A stretch of 33,102 nucleotides of DNA, taken from Anaerolineaceae bacterium (GTDB lineage: Bacteria > Chloroflexota > Anaerolineae > Aggregatilineales > Phototrophicaceae). The position numbers were made by a program, and so were the translations under genes. The first letter of the stretch is position 1; each line of letters starts with the position of its first letter. A model generated the notes under the pieces. It did not search any database. It was given only the letters and a program-made list of their open reading frames with translations, and was not told the DNA's origin. The stretch covers positions 1 to 33,102 of the forward strand of contig WGMX01000052.1 in NCBI GenBank assembly GCA_016124855.1, read 5' to 3'. Positions 8,345 to 17,450 of the stretch are shown here, piece after piece.

Positions 8345-10588
8345 ATGCCTACGTTTTTTCGGAGTTCTGTACTTCCATTTTTGCGACAAGATTTAGAGAA
8401 CAGCCCTGAACATAACCGGAATTGGTATGCCAACCGTGTTATTCGACTCCTGATCTGGTTGGCATTTGTCGTCATCTGCATTGTGTTTGTTTTCCTGCCG
8501 CAGCAGAATATCGGGCAGCAGGTGGATGAATTTTCGGCGCGTTCCATTGCTGCCGCTAATCAAGGATTGCCATTCTTTTATACCTATCCTCGCGACCCCG
8601 GCTTTATATCGTTTAATCAACTGCCTTATCATGAGGTCGGCGTTCATATTCTGAATGCGCTGGCTTATGTGGTCGGGCGAACCTTTGCCGGAAACAGCTT
8701 CCAACTGCCAGTGGATGCCAGCGTCTATCTGGTTTTGGGGTTGATGATTTTTACGTCGCTGTTGTTCGTTTCGCCTACTGTTCCCATTTTGATCTCACTC
8801 GGCGGGAATATCGCTTTAGTCGCTGCGCTGTTTACAGGCGCGATTGATTTATGGCTGATTTCGGCGCGTTGGGGCGCAACTTACGGAGCCATTCTGACGG
8901 GCATGATGTTAGCGACGGCCTTCACCGTTGGTGTGAAAAGGCGGCCTCATATTTTTGCCCATATTCTGCTTCTGGGCATACTCGCCGGTTTAACCAAATA
9001 TCTGCGCGAAGAAAGTGCGATTCTGGTTTATGGGGCATTTCTTCTGGTTGTCATCAGCGTGGCGATTATCGAACTGGTGCGTGCTATCGCTCAACGTCGG
9101 GCAAAACGTGATGGGTTAGTAAAACACTCCGCAATTCTACAACCCTTAGTTTACTGTTTCATTTTTGTGGCTGTGGTTTATAGTTCTCAGTTTTTTGTCC
9201 GTGGCTTATATGCGTTGGCTTGGAAAGTCCCCTACGCGGCGACCAGCGACAGCTTTCACGGCAGCGGACATGCCATGCTGCTGAGCCTTGGCTATGTCGA
9301 TAATCCGTATAATCTCGGTTGGGCAGATGATTTGGGGCCAGCCGAGACCGAAATGCGGCTGCCGGGTTCAGCAAACTTGCGACGTTTTGATAAAACGACG
9401 GTTGTTTACAACCAGCTTTTTGAACCGGCGTATCAAGCCAGAGCGGGCAGCTTAGCGTGGTCAATCATGCTGCAAAATCCCAGCTTGGTACTCAAAAATA
9501 TTATTACAAAATTTAGCGATTTATTACAGTGGCTGTTCCCTGAAAATGCACGTTATCCCTTTCAGGGGCAAATCGGGGGTATATACATTAATTTTTCGCC
9601 GCTGATATTGCTGCTGGCGTTTGGGACGGTTGTGCTGCTCCTGATTAGTGCGTGGTATATCTACTCGATACAGGCGTGGATTTTAGGGATTACAGGCATC
9701 GGCTTAATTGCGCTCTCGCTGATTTCCCCGCTGCTGATTCACCCGTTTTATATTTCGGCTTTGCGTGGGGTTTTATATAGCTGTGCTTTTGTCTTGCTCG
9801 GTGCTTGCTTCACTTTATGGTTACAACGCGATACGAGTCAGCCGAATCCGGTTAGGCCGCTCATCCTCAAAAGTACGGCGGTGCTCGGCGGCTTCGTTGT
9901 ACTAGTGCTAGTCATGGCCGTGAGCATTTTTGTCGTCCTGAACAACCGCTATCAAGATCAGTTACGGACAATCGCCACGTCTGATCCTGCCGCGCAGCTC
10001 ACCTCCAAAACCTATCAATTTGCGGATGCCTTTAATGCGCTTGACTTAGCTGTGCAAGAGCAGCTCCTCGAACAATTGAAGCAGTCGGCTGACATTCGCA
10101 GTTTCAACGTGATTACCGACAAATCAGACCTCGAATCGTTGTTGAATGTTTCTGCGGTATTCGTCAAAGATAATTTTATTTATGTCGTGGTGAAACTAGG
10201 CGAAAATATTCACCTGCCTTTTAATGGAACGCGCCTTCATCTTCAAGTGAACACCGCCAATATCTTGCGCGTCAGTACTCCGTGTAACTCGTCTGAAGGA
10301 AGCACAGGCTGCACAACTAAAATCCCGTGTCATGAGGATTTGAGTATTTGTGGTTTTGATACCGTAATCACGATTGATGCTAGTGCTATTCAGCAGTGGC
10401 TGATTAATGACCGCACTTGGAATACAGGACTTTTCCGCATGTTCGCCATGCCGATTGATCCAACTGTGCTGCCAGATGATGTGACGACGCTCATCGTGGG
10501 ATTATATGATAATACGCGAGAAATACGGATCGGTGGGGCGGCTGTGCCTAAAGCCTTTTATAGACTCGACCAGCAAAAGAATTCCTAA
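8345..10588 (+). CDS. Polytopic membrane protein, GT-C-like, with C-terminal extracytoplasmic domain
   Basis: A 747-residue protein I cannot assign to a named family. After a short cytoplasmic N-terminus, the first helix (RLLIWLAFVVICIVFVFL) is followed by a loop with an acidic pair (VDEFSARS). About ten more hydrophobic segments follow up to roughly residue 550. An acidic pair in the first outside loop plus many helices is the general plan of GT-C glycosyltransferases that use lipid-linked donors. The last 180 residues are soluble and contain four Cys (CNSSEGSTGC, then CHEDLSIC), probably disulfide-bonded outside. The start was moved to MPTFFRS because GGAG lies 5 nt ahead and because the longer frame runs through an intergenic palindrome. 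Its place ahead of a nucleotidyltransferase and Wzm/Wzt supports a glycan role. Confidence 0.75.
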   Translation: MPTFFRSSVLPFLRQDLENSPEHNRNWYANRVIRLLIWLAFVVICIVFVFLPQQNIGQQVDEFSARSIAAANQGLPFFYTYPRDPGFISFNQLPYHEVGVHILNALAYVVGRTFAGNSFQLPVDASVYLVLGLMIFTSLLFVSPTVPILISLGGNIALVAALFTGAIDLWLISARWGATYGAILTGMMLATAFTVGVKRRPHIFAHILLLGILAGLTKYLREESAILVYGAFLLVVISVAIIELVRAIAQRRAKRDGLVKHSAILQPLVYCFIFVAVVYSSQFFVRGLYALAWKVPYAATSDSFHGSGHAMLLSLGYVDNPYNLGWADDLGPAETEMRLPGSANLRRFDKTTVVYNQLFEPAYQARAGSLAWSIMLQNPSLVLKNIITKFSDLLQWLFPENARYPFQGQIGGIYINFSPLILLLAFGTVVLLLISAWYIYSIQAWILGITGIGLIALSLISPLLIHPFYISALRGVLYSCAFVLLGACFTLWLQRDTSQPNPVRPLILKSTAVLGGFVVLVLVMAVSIFVVLNNRYQDQLRTIATSDPAAQLTSKTYQFADAFNALDLAVQEQLLEQLKQSADIRSFNVITDKSDLESLLNVSAVFVKDNFIYVVVKLGENIHLPFNGTRLHLQVNTANILRVSTPCNSSEGSTGCTTKIPCHEDLSICGFDTVITIDASAIQQWLINDRTWNTGLFRMFAMPIDPTVLPDDVTTLIVGLYDNTREIRIGGAAVPKAFYRLDQQKNS

Positions 10589-10603
10589 AGCGGAGGGGAT
10601 ATT

Positions 10604-11311
10604 GTGGATGCCATTATATTAGCCGGTGGCAAAGGTACACGGATGATGCCATTGACGGCCTCAACCCCTAAACCGCTGCTGTTGGTGCAAGGTAGGCCGA
10701 TCTTGGAGTGGTCGCTGCTCAGTCTGCCTCAACAGGTCGATCATGTGATGGTGGTCGTCAATTACTTGAAAGAACAAGTTGCGGATTATATGCAGCAGCA
10801 GCGCATGATCAGCAGTTATGCTTTAGTCGAACAGCAGCCAAAGCCGTTGGGTACAGGCCATGCGGTGTTGTGCTGCCGGCCTCATTTGCGTTCGAATGAA
10901 TTTCTCGTCCTCAATGGTGATGATCTCTACGATAGTCCTTCATTAAGCCATTTAGCCACACAACCGATTGGCATTCTGGGCGCATCCCGAAACAATGCCT
11001 CTAAGTGGGGGGTACTGGTATTTAGTGCGGACAAAAAATTAAGCCGTATTCACGAAAAGCCGCCCGAAGGCACTTATCCTGATCCGGTTTTCGTCAATGC
11101 CGGAGCCTATAAATTCAACAGCCGCATTTTCGAATATGAACTGCCGCTGTCTTCACGCGGGGAATACGAAATTACGGACTACATGACCTATCTAGCAGCC
11201 AATGCCGAAGTCAGCGTCGTAGAGGGGAAGTTCTGGAATCCCATCGGCACACCGGAAGATTTGCAGCAGGCGCAAAGCCTTGACATTAAAGTGTGGATAA
11301 CGCCCCGCTGA
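10604..11311 (+). CDS. Sugar-1-phosphate nucleotidyltransferase (second copy)
   Basis: A 235-residue NTP_transferase protein with LAGGKGTRM, STPKPLLLV, the LNGDDLY metal site and IHEKP. It makes an NDP-sugar. It is only distantly similar to the enzyme at 5132-5860, so the two arms probably activate different sugars. Translation starts at GTG with GGAGGGG 7 nt upstream; the gene begins 15 nt after the membrane protein, so the two form an operon. The length matches single-domain pyrophosphorylases without the GlmU-type acyltransferase half. Confidence 0.85.
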   Translation: MDAIILAGGKGTRMMPLTASTPKPLLLVQGRPILEWSLLSLPQQVDHVMVVVNYLKEQVADYMQQQRMISSYALVEQQPKPLGTGHAVLCCRPHLRSNEFLVLNGDDLYDSPSLSHLATQPIGILGASRNNASKWGVLVFSADKKLSRIHEKPPEGTYPDPVFVNAGAYKFNSRIFEYELPLSSRGEYEITDYMTYLAANAEVSVVEGKFWNPIGTPEDLQQAQSLDIKVWITPR

Positions 11312-11336
11312 CGGCGCTTGGGATAATCCGACACCA

Positions 11337-11366
11337 TTGCTTATGTTATGAGCACCATGCTATGAT
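11337..11366 (+). promoter_or_regulatory. Candidate promoter before the ABC exporter genes
   Basis: TTGCTT and TATGAT are separated by 18 nt in the 108-nt gap ahead of wzm. A 7-bp inverted repeat (CCCCTTC at 11370-11376, GAAGGGG at 11391-11397) follows in the presumed leader. Read-through from the upstream genes is equally possible. Confidence 0.3.
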
Positions 11367-11419
11367 TACCCCCTTCCGTTTACCCGAAATGAAGGGGAAT
11401 AAGCGCACTGACGCTGGCT

Positions 11420-12247
11420 ATGCATCGGATATATGAAGCGACCGATAATCGCATCAACCGCTCCCTAAAAGACCATTTACGCTTCGCCTACGCCTATCGG
11501 GCATTCTTTCTATATTGGGTGCGGCGTGGCATTATCACCCGCTACAGTCAAACTTCAGTTGGGCTGTTATGGGCAGTTTTGCAGCCCTTACTGTCCAGTC
11601 TGGTTTACATCATCGTTTTCTCGTTTATCGCGCGTGTATCAACCAATCCAGTCCCTTATCCGCTGTTCGTCGTGACCAGTTTAGTCTTGTGGAGTTTCTG
11701 GCAGCGCATTGTCTTTAGCGGGGCGTCTTCAGTGGTCAGCAATCTGGATATTGTCACGCGCGTCAGCTTCCCGCGTGAGTTTTTACCCATCGGTGTGGCC
11801 GCCGAAGCCTTTGTCGATCTGGCTATTGGTCTGGTAATCGTCGGTGTATTGTTCATCGTCTATCACCAGCCGGTAACACCTTATATCCTGCTGGCGATTC
11901 CCATTTTTCTGATTCATGGATGCCTCGCCTTAGGCATCGCTTTTCTACTGGCGGGTGTCTCGTCTTACATTCGCGACCTCTTCCAAATTCTGCCGATTTT
12001 GCTGCAACTGCTGCTTTACATCAGCCCGGTGCTATATCCTATCAATGTCGTTCCCGACAGCATCCGTGCCCTGTATTTTATTAATCCGCTCGGCCCTATT
12101 TTTGCCGCGTATCAAGAAACGATTTTGTATGGTCGCTTCACTTACGGTCGCGAGATACTGCTGGTGACCTTATTCGCCTTCATCCTTTTGCTGATCGGTT
12201 ACCGCGTATTTAAACGTACCGAATGGCGATTTGCCGACACACTCTAA
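11420..12247 (+). CDS. wzm: ABC-2 type polysaccharide export permease (Wzm/TagG)
   Basis: A 275-residue ABC-2 permease. The cytoplasmic N-terminus (YRAFFLYWVRRGIITRYSQTSVGLLWAVLQPLL) carries the diagnostic interface segment, followed by six hydrophobic helices and the late LLYISPVLYPINVVP and YFINPLGPIFAAYQE motifs of O-antigen/teichoic acid exporters. It forms a dimeric channel driven by the ATPase encoded 58 nt downstream, moving lipid-linked glycan across the inner membrane. The ATG lacks a strong ribosome binding site, but upstream in-frame alternatives are no better. Confidence 0.92.
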   Translation: MHRIYEATDNRINRSLKDHLRFAYAYRAFFLYWVRRGIITRYSQTSVGLLWAVLQPLLSSLVYIIVFSFIARVSTNPVPYPLFVVTSLVLWSFWQRIVFSGASSVVSNLDIVTRVSFPREFLPIGVAAEAFVDLAIGLVIVGVLFIVYHQPVTPYILLAIPIFLIHGCLALGIAFLLAGVSSYIRDLFQILPILLQLLLYISPVLYPINVVPDSIRALYFINPLGPIFAAYQETILYGRFTYGREILLVTLFAFILLLIGYRVFKRTEWRFADTL

Positions 12248-12305
12248 ATGCAGTGTCAAGCCGCCGCATGGTCTGAAGGTAAGCTTAGAAAGAATTCCAA
12301 CCCTT

Positions 12306-13595
12306 ATGTCCGATGCCATTCAAGTGCAGAACGTTTATAAACAATACAATTCGATAGGGACGCTGCGATTGAAAACCATCGCGCAAGATATGACGCGTAT
12401 CTTGCGACGCGCACCAGAAATGGCAAAGTCCAATATCCCTGCTGAGCCGCGCTATGTGCTAAATAATATTGATTTCAACCTTGAACAAGGCAAATCATTG
12501 GGATTAATCGGCCACAACGGTTCGGGTAAAACCACCTTACTGCGGTTGTTAGCAGGTGTATCGCTGCCGACCAGAGGCCGTGTGCGTGTCGTGGGCAAAG
12601 TTGCGCCGCTGCTGGCATTGGGCGCAGGTTTTCATCCTGACCTTACCGGACACGAAAATCTATTTTTGAACTGCACCTTAATGGGACTCAGCCGTAAGCA
12701 ATCTTTAGACCGGATTGAGCAGATTATCACGTTCGCCGATATTGGGGATTATATCGAAAGCCCTATTAAACTCTATTCATCCGGTATGCTGGCGCGTTTG
12801 GGTTTTGCTGCCGCCATTCATATGGATCCGGAAGTCATCCTTTTGGATGAAGTGCTGTCGGTTGGTGATTATATCTTCGGCATCAAGGCCAATACCGCCA
12901 TCCGTGAATTTGTCGGCAAAGGGACACTCGTATTCGTCTCTCACGATCTTAATTCGGTCGAGAAATTGTGTGAACGGGTCATCTGGATGGATCGCGGCTG
13001 TGTGCGCGAGGACGGAGCCGCTTCGGATGTCATCGCCAGCTACATGAAAGACCAGCAGCGCGAACTGCACCTCAGCTATGGGTTAAAGGAACAAACCGAA
13101 ACCGACAGCGGCAATGTCGCAGCCGACAAACGCATGATCGACCCCCGCGTTGAAATTCGTTCCGTCAGTGTTCACGGCAGTGACGGCGTGCCGAAATCCC
13201 AATTTGAGTTTGGCGAGACGATTATCTTACGCTGCCATATTCACCTGAATAAACCGGTTGCGGATTTGCGGGTGGTCATGGGCATCACGGATATTAACAG
13301 CCGCGCGGTCATTACGGCCTGCGACAATCAACAGCTAGACCCGCTGGGCTTAAAAGAAGGTGATTTCGTTCTGGAGGCTGTTTTCCCCGCCGCTTATATC
13401 CGCCCGCGCGGATTGGGCATTTTAGTCACCACCTCGAATCCGGTGGATTTGTTGGAACTGGCCTCGTGGAAAGATATTGGCCCGCGTTTCTTTACCATCG
13501 GGGCGCGGCGGGACGCTGAACATCATTATTACGCGCCGCAGTCCGATCTGGTCTACACACCCCATGTGGAAATGCGCGTGGTAGACCGTGACTAG
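12306..13595 (+). CDS. wzt: Polysaccharide export ATPase with C-terminal glycan-binding domain (Wzt)
   Basis: A 429-residue ATPase partner of Wzm. Walker A is GHNGSGKT (69-76), the signature is the Wzt-type SSGMLARLGFA rather than LSGGQ, Walker B is VILLDEVLSVGD, and the switch His lies in FVSHD. Residues about 280-425 form a separate beta-rich domain (ILRCHIHLNKPV, VMGITDINSR) that matches the Wzt C-terminal domain. In O9a/O8-type exporters this domain reads the modified end of the finished polymer, which suggests the same logic here. The start is placed at MSDAIQVQNV; the longer frame adds 25 residues that overlap the permease stop and fit no family. The gene ends the right arm. Confidence 0.92.
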   Translation: MSDAIQVQNVYKQYNSIGTLRLKTIAQDMTRILRRAPEMAKSNIPAEPRYVLNNIDFNLEQGKSLGLIGHNGSGKTTLLRLLAGVSLPTRGRVRVVGKVAPLLALGAGFHPDLTGHENLFLNCTLMGLSRKQSLDRIEQIITFADIGDYIESPIKLYSSGMLARLGFAAAIHMDPEVILLDEVLSVGDYIFGIKANTAIREFVGKGTLVFVSHDLNSVEKLCERVIWMDRGCVREDGAASDVIASYMKDQQRELHLSYGLKEQTETDSGNVAADKRMIDPRVEIRSVSVHGSDGVPKSQFEFGETIILRCHIHLNKPVADLRVVMGITDINSRAVITACDNQQLDPLGLKEGDFVLEAVFPAAYIRPRGLGILVTTSNPVDLLELASWKDIGPRFFTIGARRDAEHHYYAPQSDLVYTPHVEMRVVDRD

Positions 13596-13600
13596 GGTTC

Positions 13601-13634
13601 AAAAAAGTTGGGAGGCACATCTTAATGCGCCTCC
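13601..13634 (-). terminator. Probable terminator for the importer operon
   Basis: On the minus strand, a 10-bp stem with one A-C mismatch (GGAGGCGCAT / ATGTGCCTCC, 4-nt loop) is followed after four bases by TTTTTT. It lies in the short gap between the converging wzt and substrate-binding genes. The spacing before the T-run makes it imperfect. Confidence 0.5.
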
Positions 13635-13651
13635 ACCTATCACAAGGCAGC

Positions 13652-14641
13652 TTATTGAGGTGCGCGCCAGAACTTGCTGTTGTCTTTGGTAATGACAACA
13701 ACGCCAGTGTCCACGCCCGGTGGAAGCGGCGAAATGGCTGCTGCCTTCCAGTCCGAAACCGATTTAATCTTGCTGTTACGAACCATGTAGGCGAACATCA
13801 ATCCCCAGAAACCCATCTGCCACGTACCCTGTGCCAGCGTCGCGCCCAATTGACCGTTATCGATCAGGTCGAGCGTGCCTTCATCGAAGTCAAAGCCGAT
13901 GTGTTGAACTTTATCACCCACACCGGCTTCACGGATGGCCTGCGCTGCACCGATGGCGGCTTGAGCATTGCTGCTAAATACGCCGTTGATTTCGGGTTCA
14001 GCTTGTAGGAGTGCTGCTAAACCACTTGCTGCGCCTTCCGATGTATTTTGATTGTCCACAATGAATTCATCACCGGTTGTTATATCCGGATATTCGGCTT
14101 TGATGGTATCAATGAAGCCTTGGGTGCGCTGCGCCAGATTATTTTGAGAGGGAACGGTGATGACTGCCGCCTTCCCTTTGCCTCCGGTCTTTGAACCGAC
14201 ATAACGGGCGGCGCTTACACCGGCTTGATAATTACCCGTGCCGAGGAAGGAATAGCGTTTGCTCAGCGGTGAATCAGCATCGAATGTCACGAGCGCCAGT
14301 CCACTATCAATCGCTTTGTCGATAGAGGGTTTAACTGCGTCCGCTTGAATAACCGTCAGGACAATGCCGTCCGGCTGCTGACCAATCGTTTCGTCAAGAA
14401 CGCGAACCTCATCTGTAATATCATATTTTTCAGTGCCGTTGTATGTCGTCTCGACACCTAAATATTCGGCTGCGTCCTGCATTCCACGATATGCATCTTT
14501 CCAATAGCTGATGCCCGATAAGAATGTGACCATGGCGTAGGTCTGCTTGTCCTGTGCCTTGATTAAGCTGATTCCTTGAGATGCCAGCATCCCGGCGGCA
14601 GCCATCGCACCGGACTTTTTAAGAAACTCCCGTCTATTCAT
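13652..14641 (-). CDS. Sugar ABC importer substrate-binding protein (RbsB-like), Tat signal
   Basis: A 329-residue periplasmic-binding-protein-type-1 (RbsB family) receptor that captures the sugar for the importer. The N-terminus MNRREFLKKSGAMAAAG is a twin-arginine signal (NRREFLK), followed by a hydrophobic stretch. The mature part shows the family run of FLSGISYWKDAYRGMQDAA, DGIVLTVIQADAV and FSSNAQAAIGAAQAI. The start is the Met before NRREF: GGAAGGAAAG precedes it closely, while the longer frame would bury the Tat motif. Third gene of the minus operon, 109 nt after the permease. The ligand is unknown; ribose, galactose and inositol types cannot be told apart here. Confidence 0.9.
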   Translation of the reverse strand: MNRREFLKKSGAMAAAGMLASQGISLIKAQDKQTYAMVTFLSGISYWKDAYRGMQDAAEYLGVETTYNGTEKYDITDEVRVLDETIGQQPDGIVLTVIQADAVKPSIDKAIDSGLALVTFDADSPLSKRYSFLGTGNYQAGVSAARYVGSKTGGKGKAAVITVPSQNNLAQRTQGFIDTIKAEYPDITTGDEFIVDNQNTSEGAASGLAALLQAEPEINGVFSSNAQAAIGAAQAIREAGVGDKVQHIGFDFDEGTLDLIDNGQLGATLAQGTWQMGFWGLMFAYMVRNSKIKSVSDWKAAAISPLPPGVDTGVVVITKDNSKFWRAPQ

Positions 14642-14750
14642 GCTCTTTCCTTCCATAAAAATATGAACGATATTTACCAGAACGCATATCACGAGCCACA
14701 AAAATAATTCCTAATCTGTGAATGCGTTTGCTAACACTAACCGGTAAGCC

Positions 14751-15803
14751 CTAGGCCTTGCGGTCAGGAATAGCCCCTCTTTTTTGAGCGCGTGAACGAG
14801 CCTGCCAGCGCTGGCTAACCGTATCAAAACCCACCGCTAGAAGCAGAACCACACCCATCGCCAACTGCTGCCAGTAGACCGGTACACGCAGTAATATCAT
14901 GCCGTTGTTGATGAACCCGACGAAGATCAAACCCAACAAACCGCCGATGACCGTCCCTTTGCCACCTTGCAGACTGCATCCACCGATGATGCAGGCCGCG
15001 ATAATGCGTAATTCTTCGCCAGATGCCGCGCCGGGGTCGGCAACCGTAAAGCGTGATACGGATAAAACGCCGGCTAATCCCGCAAGCATGGCACACAGAA
15101 CGTAGACCGCTAACTTCACACGGTCAACATTAATGCCAGATAGTCGAGCCGCTTCTTCGTTACCACCGACATAATAGATTTGGCGGAAAGCCGAAGCCCG
15201 GCGCATCAGGATGTCGCCAATAATAATTGTGAATAGGGCGATCAAAATCAGGTTAGGAATCTCAAAGGTTTTACCCTGTCCATAAACCAGAAATTCGGGC
15301 GGTAAACCGGCAATCGGCAGCCCTGATGTAATAGCTAGACTCACGCCGCGCGCGATACCCATCATGCCTAAGGTGGTGATGAACGGGTTAACTTTTACCC
15401 GCGTAATCAGCAGTCCGTTGACCAGACCTGCCAGAACACCGCTTCCCATTCCGGCAGCCATTGCCACAGGAATCGGCAAATCGGCGCGGAGCGCTAAAGC
15501 AGTGGTCACGCCGCCCATCGCAAAAACAGAACCGACTGAAAGATCGAAACCGCCCGAAACCAAAGCCGCCGTCATCCCAAAAACAATGATGGCGGAGGTC
15601 GCAAAACCGAGGCTAATGGCGTTGAGGTTGGGCGTCGTCAGAAACTTACCCGTAATGATTTGAAGAAGCACGCCGATTAGAATTATCATCAAAATTAAGG
15701 CGGCTTCTCGCGCACGGAGCAAGCGAAGGATCAACTGAAGATATGATGCGCGTTCTATAGCAGCATCGGAGGACACTGTTTTTGAGGCTCTTGCTTCTTC
15801 CAT
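14751..15803 (-). CDS. Sugar ABC importer permease (RbsC-like)
   Basis: A 350-residue BPD_transp_2 family permease with eight to ten helices. It has the family stretch GMTAALVSGGFDLSVGSVFAMGG and the later GEELRIIAACIIGGCSL and GGLLGLIFVGFINNGMILL segments. It forms the membrane channel with the ATPase encoded just upstream. The start is taken at MEEARASK, 7 nt after the ATPase stop; a longer frame reaches 96 nt into the ATPase gene and is less likely. A GTG one codon earlier is also possible. Confidence 0.9.
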   Translation of the reverse strand: MEEARASKTVSSDAAIERASYLQLILRLLRAREAALILMIILIGVLLQIITGKFLTTPNLNAISLGFATSAIIVFGMTAALVSGGFDLSVGSVFAMGGVTTALALRADLPIPVAMAAGMGSGVLAGLVNGLLITRVKVNPFITTLGMMGIARGVSLAITSGLPIAGLPPEFLVYGQGKTFEIPNLILIALFTIIIGDILMRRASAFRQIYYVGGNEEAARLSGINVDRVKLAVYVLCAMLAGLAGVLSVSRFTVADPGAASGEELRIIAACIIGGCSLQGGKGTVIGGLLGLIFVGFINNGMILLRVPVYWQQLAMGVVLLLAVGFDTVSQRWQARSRAQKRGAIPDRKA

Positions 15804-15810
15804 CACGTGT

Positions 15811-17304
15811 TTATTCACCTTTTTGACCGCTTGCCGTTCGAATAATTTTTTCTTCGGTGGCATCAGCCGCGCTATACTCGCCAGCAATTGCCCCCTCATG
15901 CATCACCAGAATACGGTCACTCATGCCCAAGACTTCCGGCAGTTCAGAGGAAATCATGATGACACCTACGCCGCTATCCGCCAGACTGCGCAGCAGAAAA
16001 TGAATTTCCTTTTTAGAACCGACATCGATGCCGCGTGTGGGTTCATCCACAATCAAGACTTTTGGCCTGATGGCAAGCCATTTCCCGACCAGCGTTTTTT
16101 GTTGGTTGCCGCCGCTCAACCGTCGTACTTCCTGTTCAATTCCCGGTGTGCTGATATTCAACTGCTGCACATATTGGTTAGCCAGCGTTTTTTCTTTAGA
16201 GGCCGTCACAAAGCCGCCAGCACTTACTTGACGAATAACCGCCGCCTCGACATTCAATTTCACACTCATATCGAGGAACAAACCAGCCGCTTTGCGATCT
16301 TCCGGCAAGTAGCCCATGCCATGTTCAATAGCCTGTTTGGGTGAGCGAATGTCTACCGGTAGGCCGTTGAGAAGCACTTCACCGGCTTCTTTAGGTTCTG
16401 CCCCAAAAATGGCGCGGGCTAATTCGCTGCGACCTGAGCCAATTAAACCGGCAAAGCCTAAGATTTCGCCCTGATAAAGTTTGAAGCTGTTTAGTGCAGG
16501 TGAACCAAAGCGCCGTAAATCGCGCACTTCCAATAAGGCTGTGTCAGACCCCCGGCCTTTGTCTGGATACATCGCCCCCAAATCGCGACCGACCATCATT
16601 CGAATGATCTGGTCAGCGTTTGTATTGGCGATGGTTTCCGTTCCAATGTAGCGTCCGTCACGCAGAACCGTAACACGGTCGGCTAACGCGAAAATTTCTT
16701 TGAATTTATGGCTGATGTACAAAATGCCCACGCCGTTTGCAGCCAAACGCCGCAGCAAATTCAGGAGACGGTCAGCTTCGTTATCGGTTAGTGCTGAGGT
16801 CGGTTCATCTAAAATCAAAACTTTACAATTGGTGGACAGTGTTTTGGTGATTTCGATCAACTGCTGGTTGGCAATCGACAAGGTTTCGACCAGCGCGCGC
16901 GGATCAACCGCCACATTCATATCCTCAAGGACACGGCTGGCGTTCTCAAACAGCCTCTTGTAGTTGACCATGCCCAGAACATTGGTCGGCAAATGCCCCG
17001 GAAAAATATTTTCAGCGACCGTCAGCGTAGGCACGACGCTCAGTTCCTGATGCACAATGCCGATGCCTAGCATTAGGGCTTCACGGGGATTAGCTGGAGA
17101 GATGGATCGACCATTCAGACGAATTTCACCGGAGTCAGCGGTATAGACACCAGAGAGGATTTTCATGAGGGTGCTTTTGCCGGCGCCATTTTCACCGACG
17201 ACCGCATGAATTTCGCCGGGGAGTAATTCCAATTGAACGTTGTCGAGCGCCAGTGTGCCGGGAAACCGCTTAGTAATATCGACCGCTTCAAGAAGTGGGG
17301 GCAT
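15811..17304 (-). CDS. Sugar ABC importer ATPase, two-domain (RbsA/MglA-like)
   Basis: A 497-residue double ATPase. Domain 1 has Walker A GENGAGKS (37-44), a weak signature (LSIANQQ) and Walker B VLILDEPTSAL. Domain 2 has the degenerate Walker A GLIGSGRSE, the strong signature LSGGNQQK and Walker B VLIVDEPTRGIDVG. This asymmetry is normal for the RbsA/MglA/XylG family. First gene of the importer operon (ATPase, permease, receptor). Transcription probably starts near 17414 under a LacI-type operator, leaving a leader of about 110 nt. Confidence 0.93.
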   Translation of the reverse strand: MPPLLEAVDITKRFPGTLALDNVQLELLPGEIHAVVGENGAGKSTLMKILSGVYTADSGEIRLNGRSISPANPREALMLGIGIVHQELSVVPTLTVAENIFPGHLPTNVLGMVNYKRLFENASRVLEDMNVAVDPRALVETLSIANQQLIEITKTLSTNCKVLILDEPTSALTDNEADRLLNLLRRLAANGVGILYISHKFKEIFALADRVTVLRDGRYIGTETIANTNADQIIRMMVGRDLGAMYPDKGRGSDTALLEVRDLRRFGSPALNSFKLYQGEILGFAGLIGSGRSELARAIFGAEPKEAGEVLLNGLPVDIRSPKQAIEHGMGYLPEDRKAAGLFLDMSVKLNVEAAVIRQVSAGGFVTASKEKTLANQYVQQLNISTPGIEQEVRRLSGGNQQKTLVGKWLAIRPKVLIVDEPTRGIDVGSKKEIHFLLRSLADSGVGVIMISSELPEVLGMSDRILVMHEGAIAGEYSAADATEEKIIRTASGQKGE

Positions 17305-17402
17305 AAATCATCCAAATGATAGAACTATTTTCAATAAAACGGCGATGTAAGTGTGTGACAGAGGCAGTTATGAATTCAAAAAATTATTGCAAATCTATAT
17401 AT

Positions 17403-17414
17403 GTGAACGTTCAC
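17403..17414. promoter_or_regulatory. LacI-family-type operator at the importer promoter
   Basis: A perfect 12-bp palindrome, GTGAACGTTCAC, with the central CG and flanking TGTGAA pattern typical of LacI/GalR-family operators. It sits 6 nt downstream of the -10 box of the minus-strand promoter, covering about +1 to +12, a classic repressing position. No LacI-type regulator is encoded in the window, so it would act in trans. Confidence 0.65.
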
Positions 17415-17420
17415 CAACGC

Positions 17421-17450
17421 ATATTATGCACATGTGTGTAGAATTTGCAA
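17421..17450 (-). promoter_or_regulatory. Promoter of the sugar importer operon
   Basis: Read on the minus strand: TTGCAA (17450-17445), an 18-nt spacer, then TAATAT (17426-17421). An 8-bp palindrome, CACATGTG (17429-17436), lies inside the spacer and could be a second binding site. The adjoining operator palindrome supports the placement. Confidence 0.5.

Noticed and set aside
17305..17402. Riboswitch in the leader of the importer ATPase gene
   Set aside because: The leader of about 100 nt is AT-rich with no conserved helix set or known motif that I could recognise.
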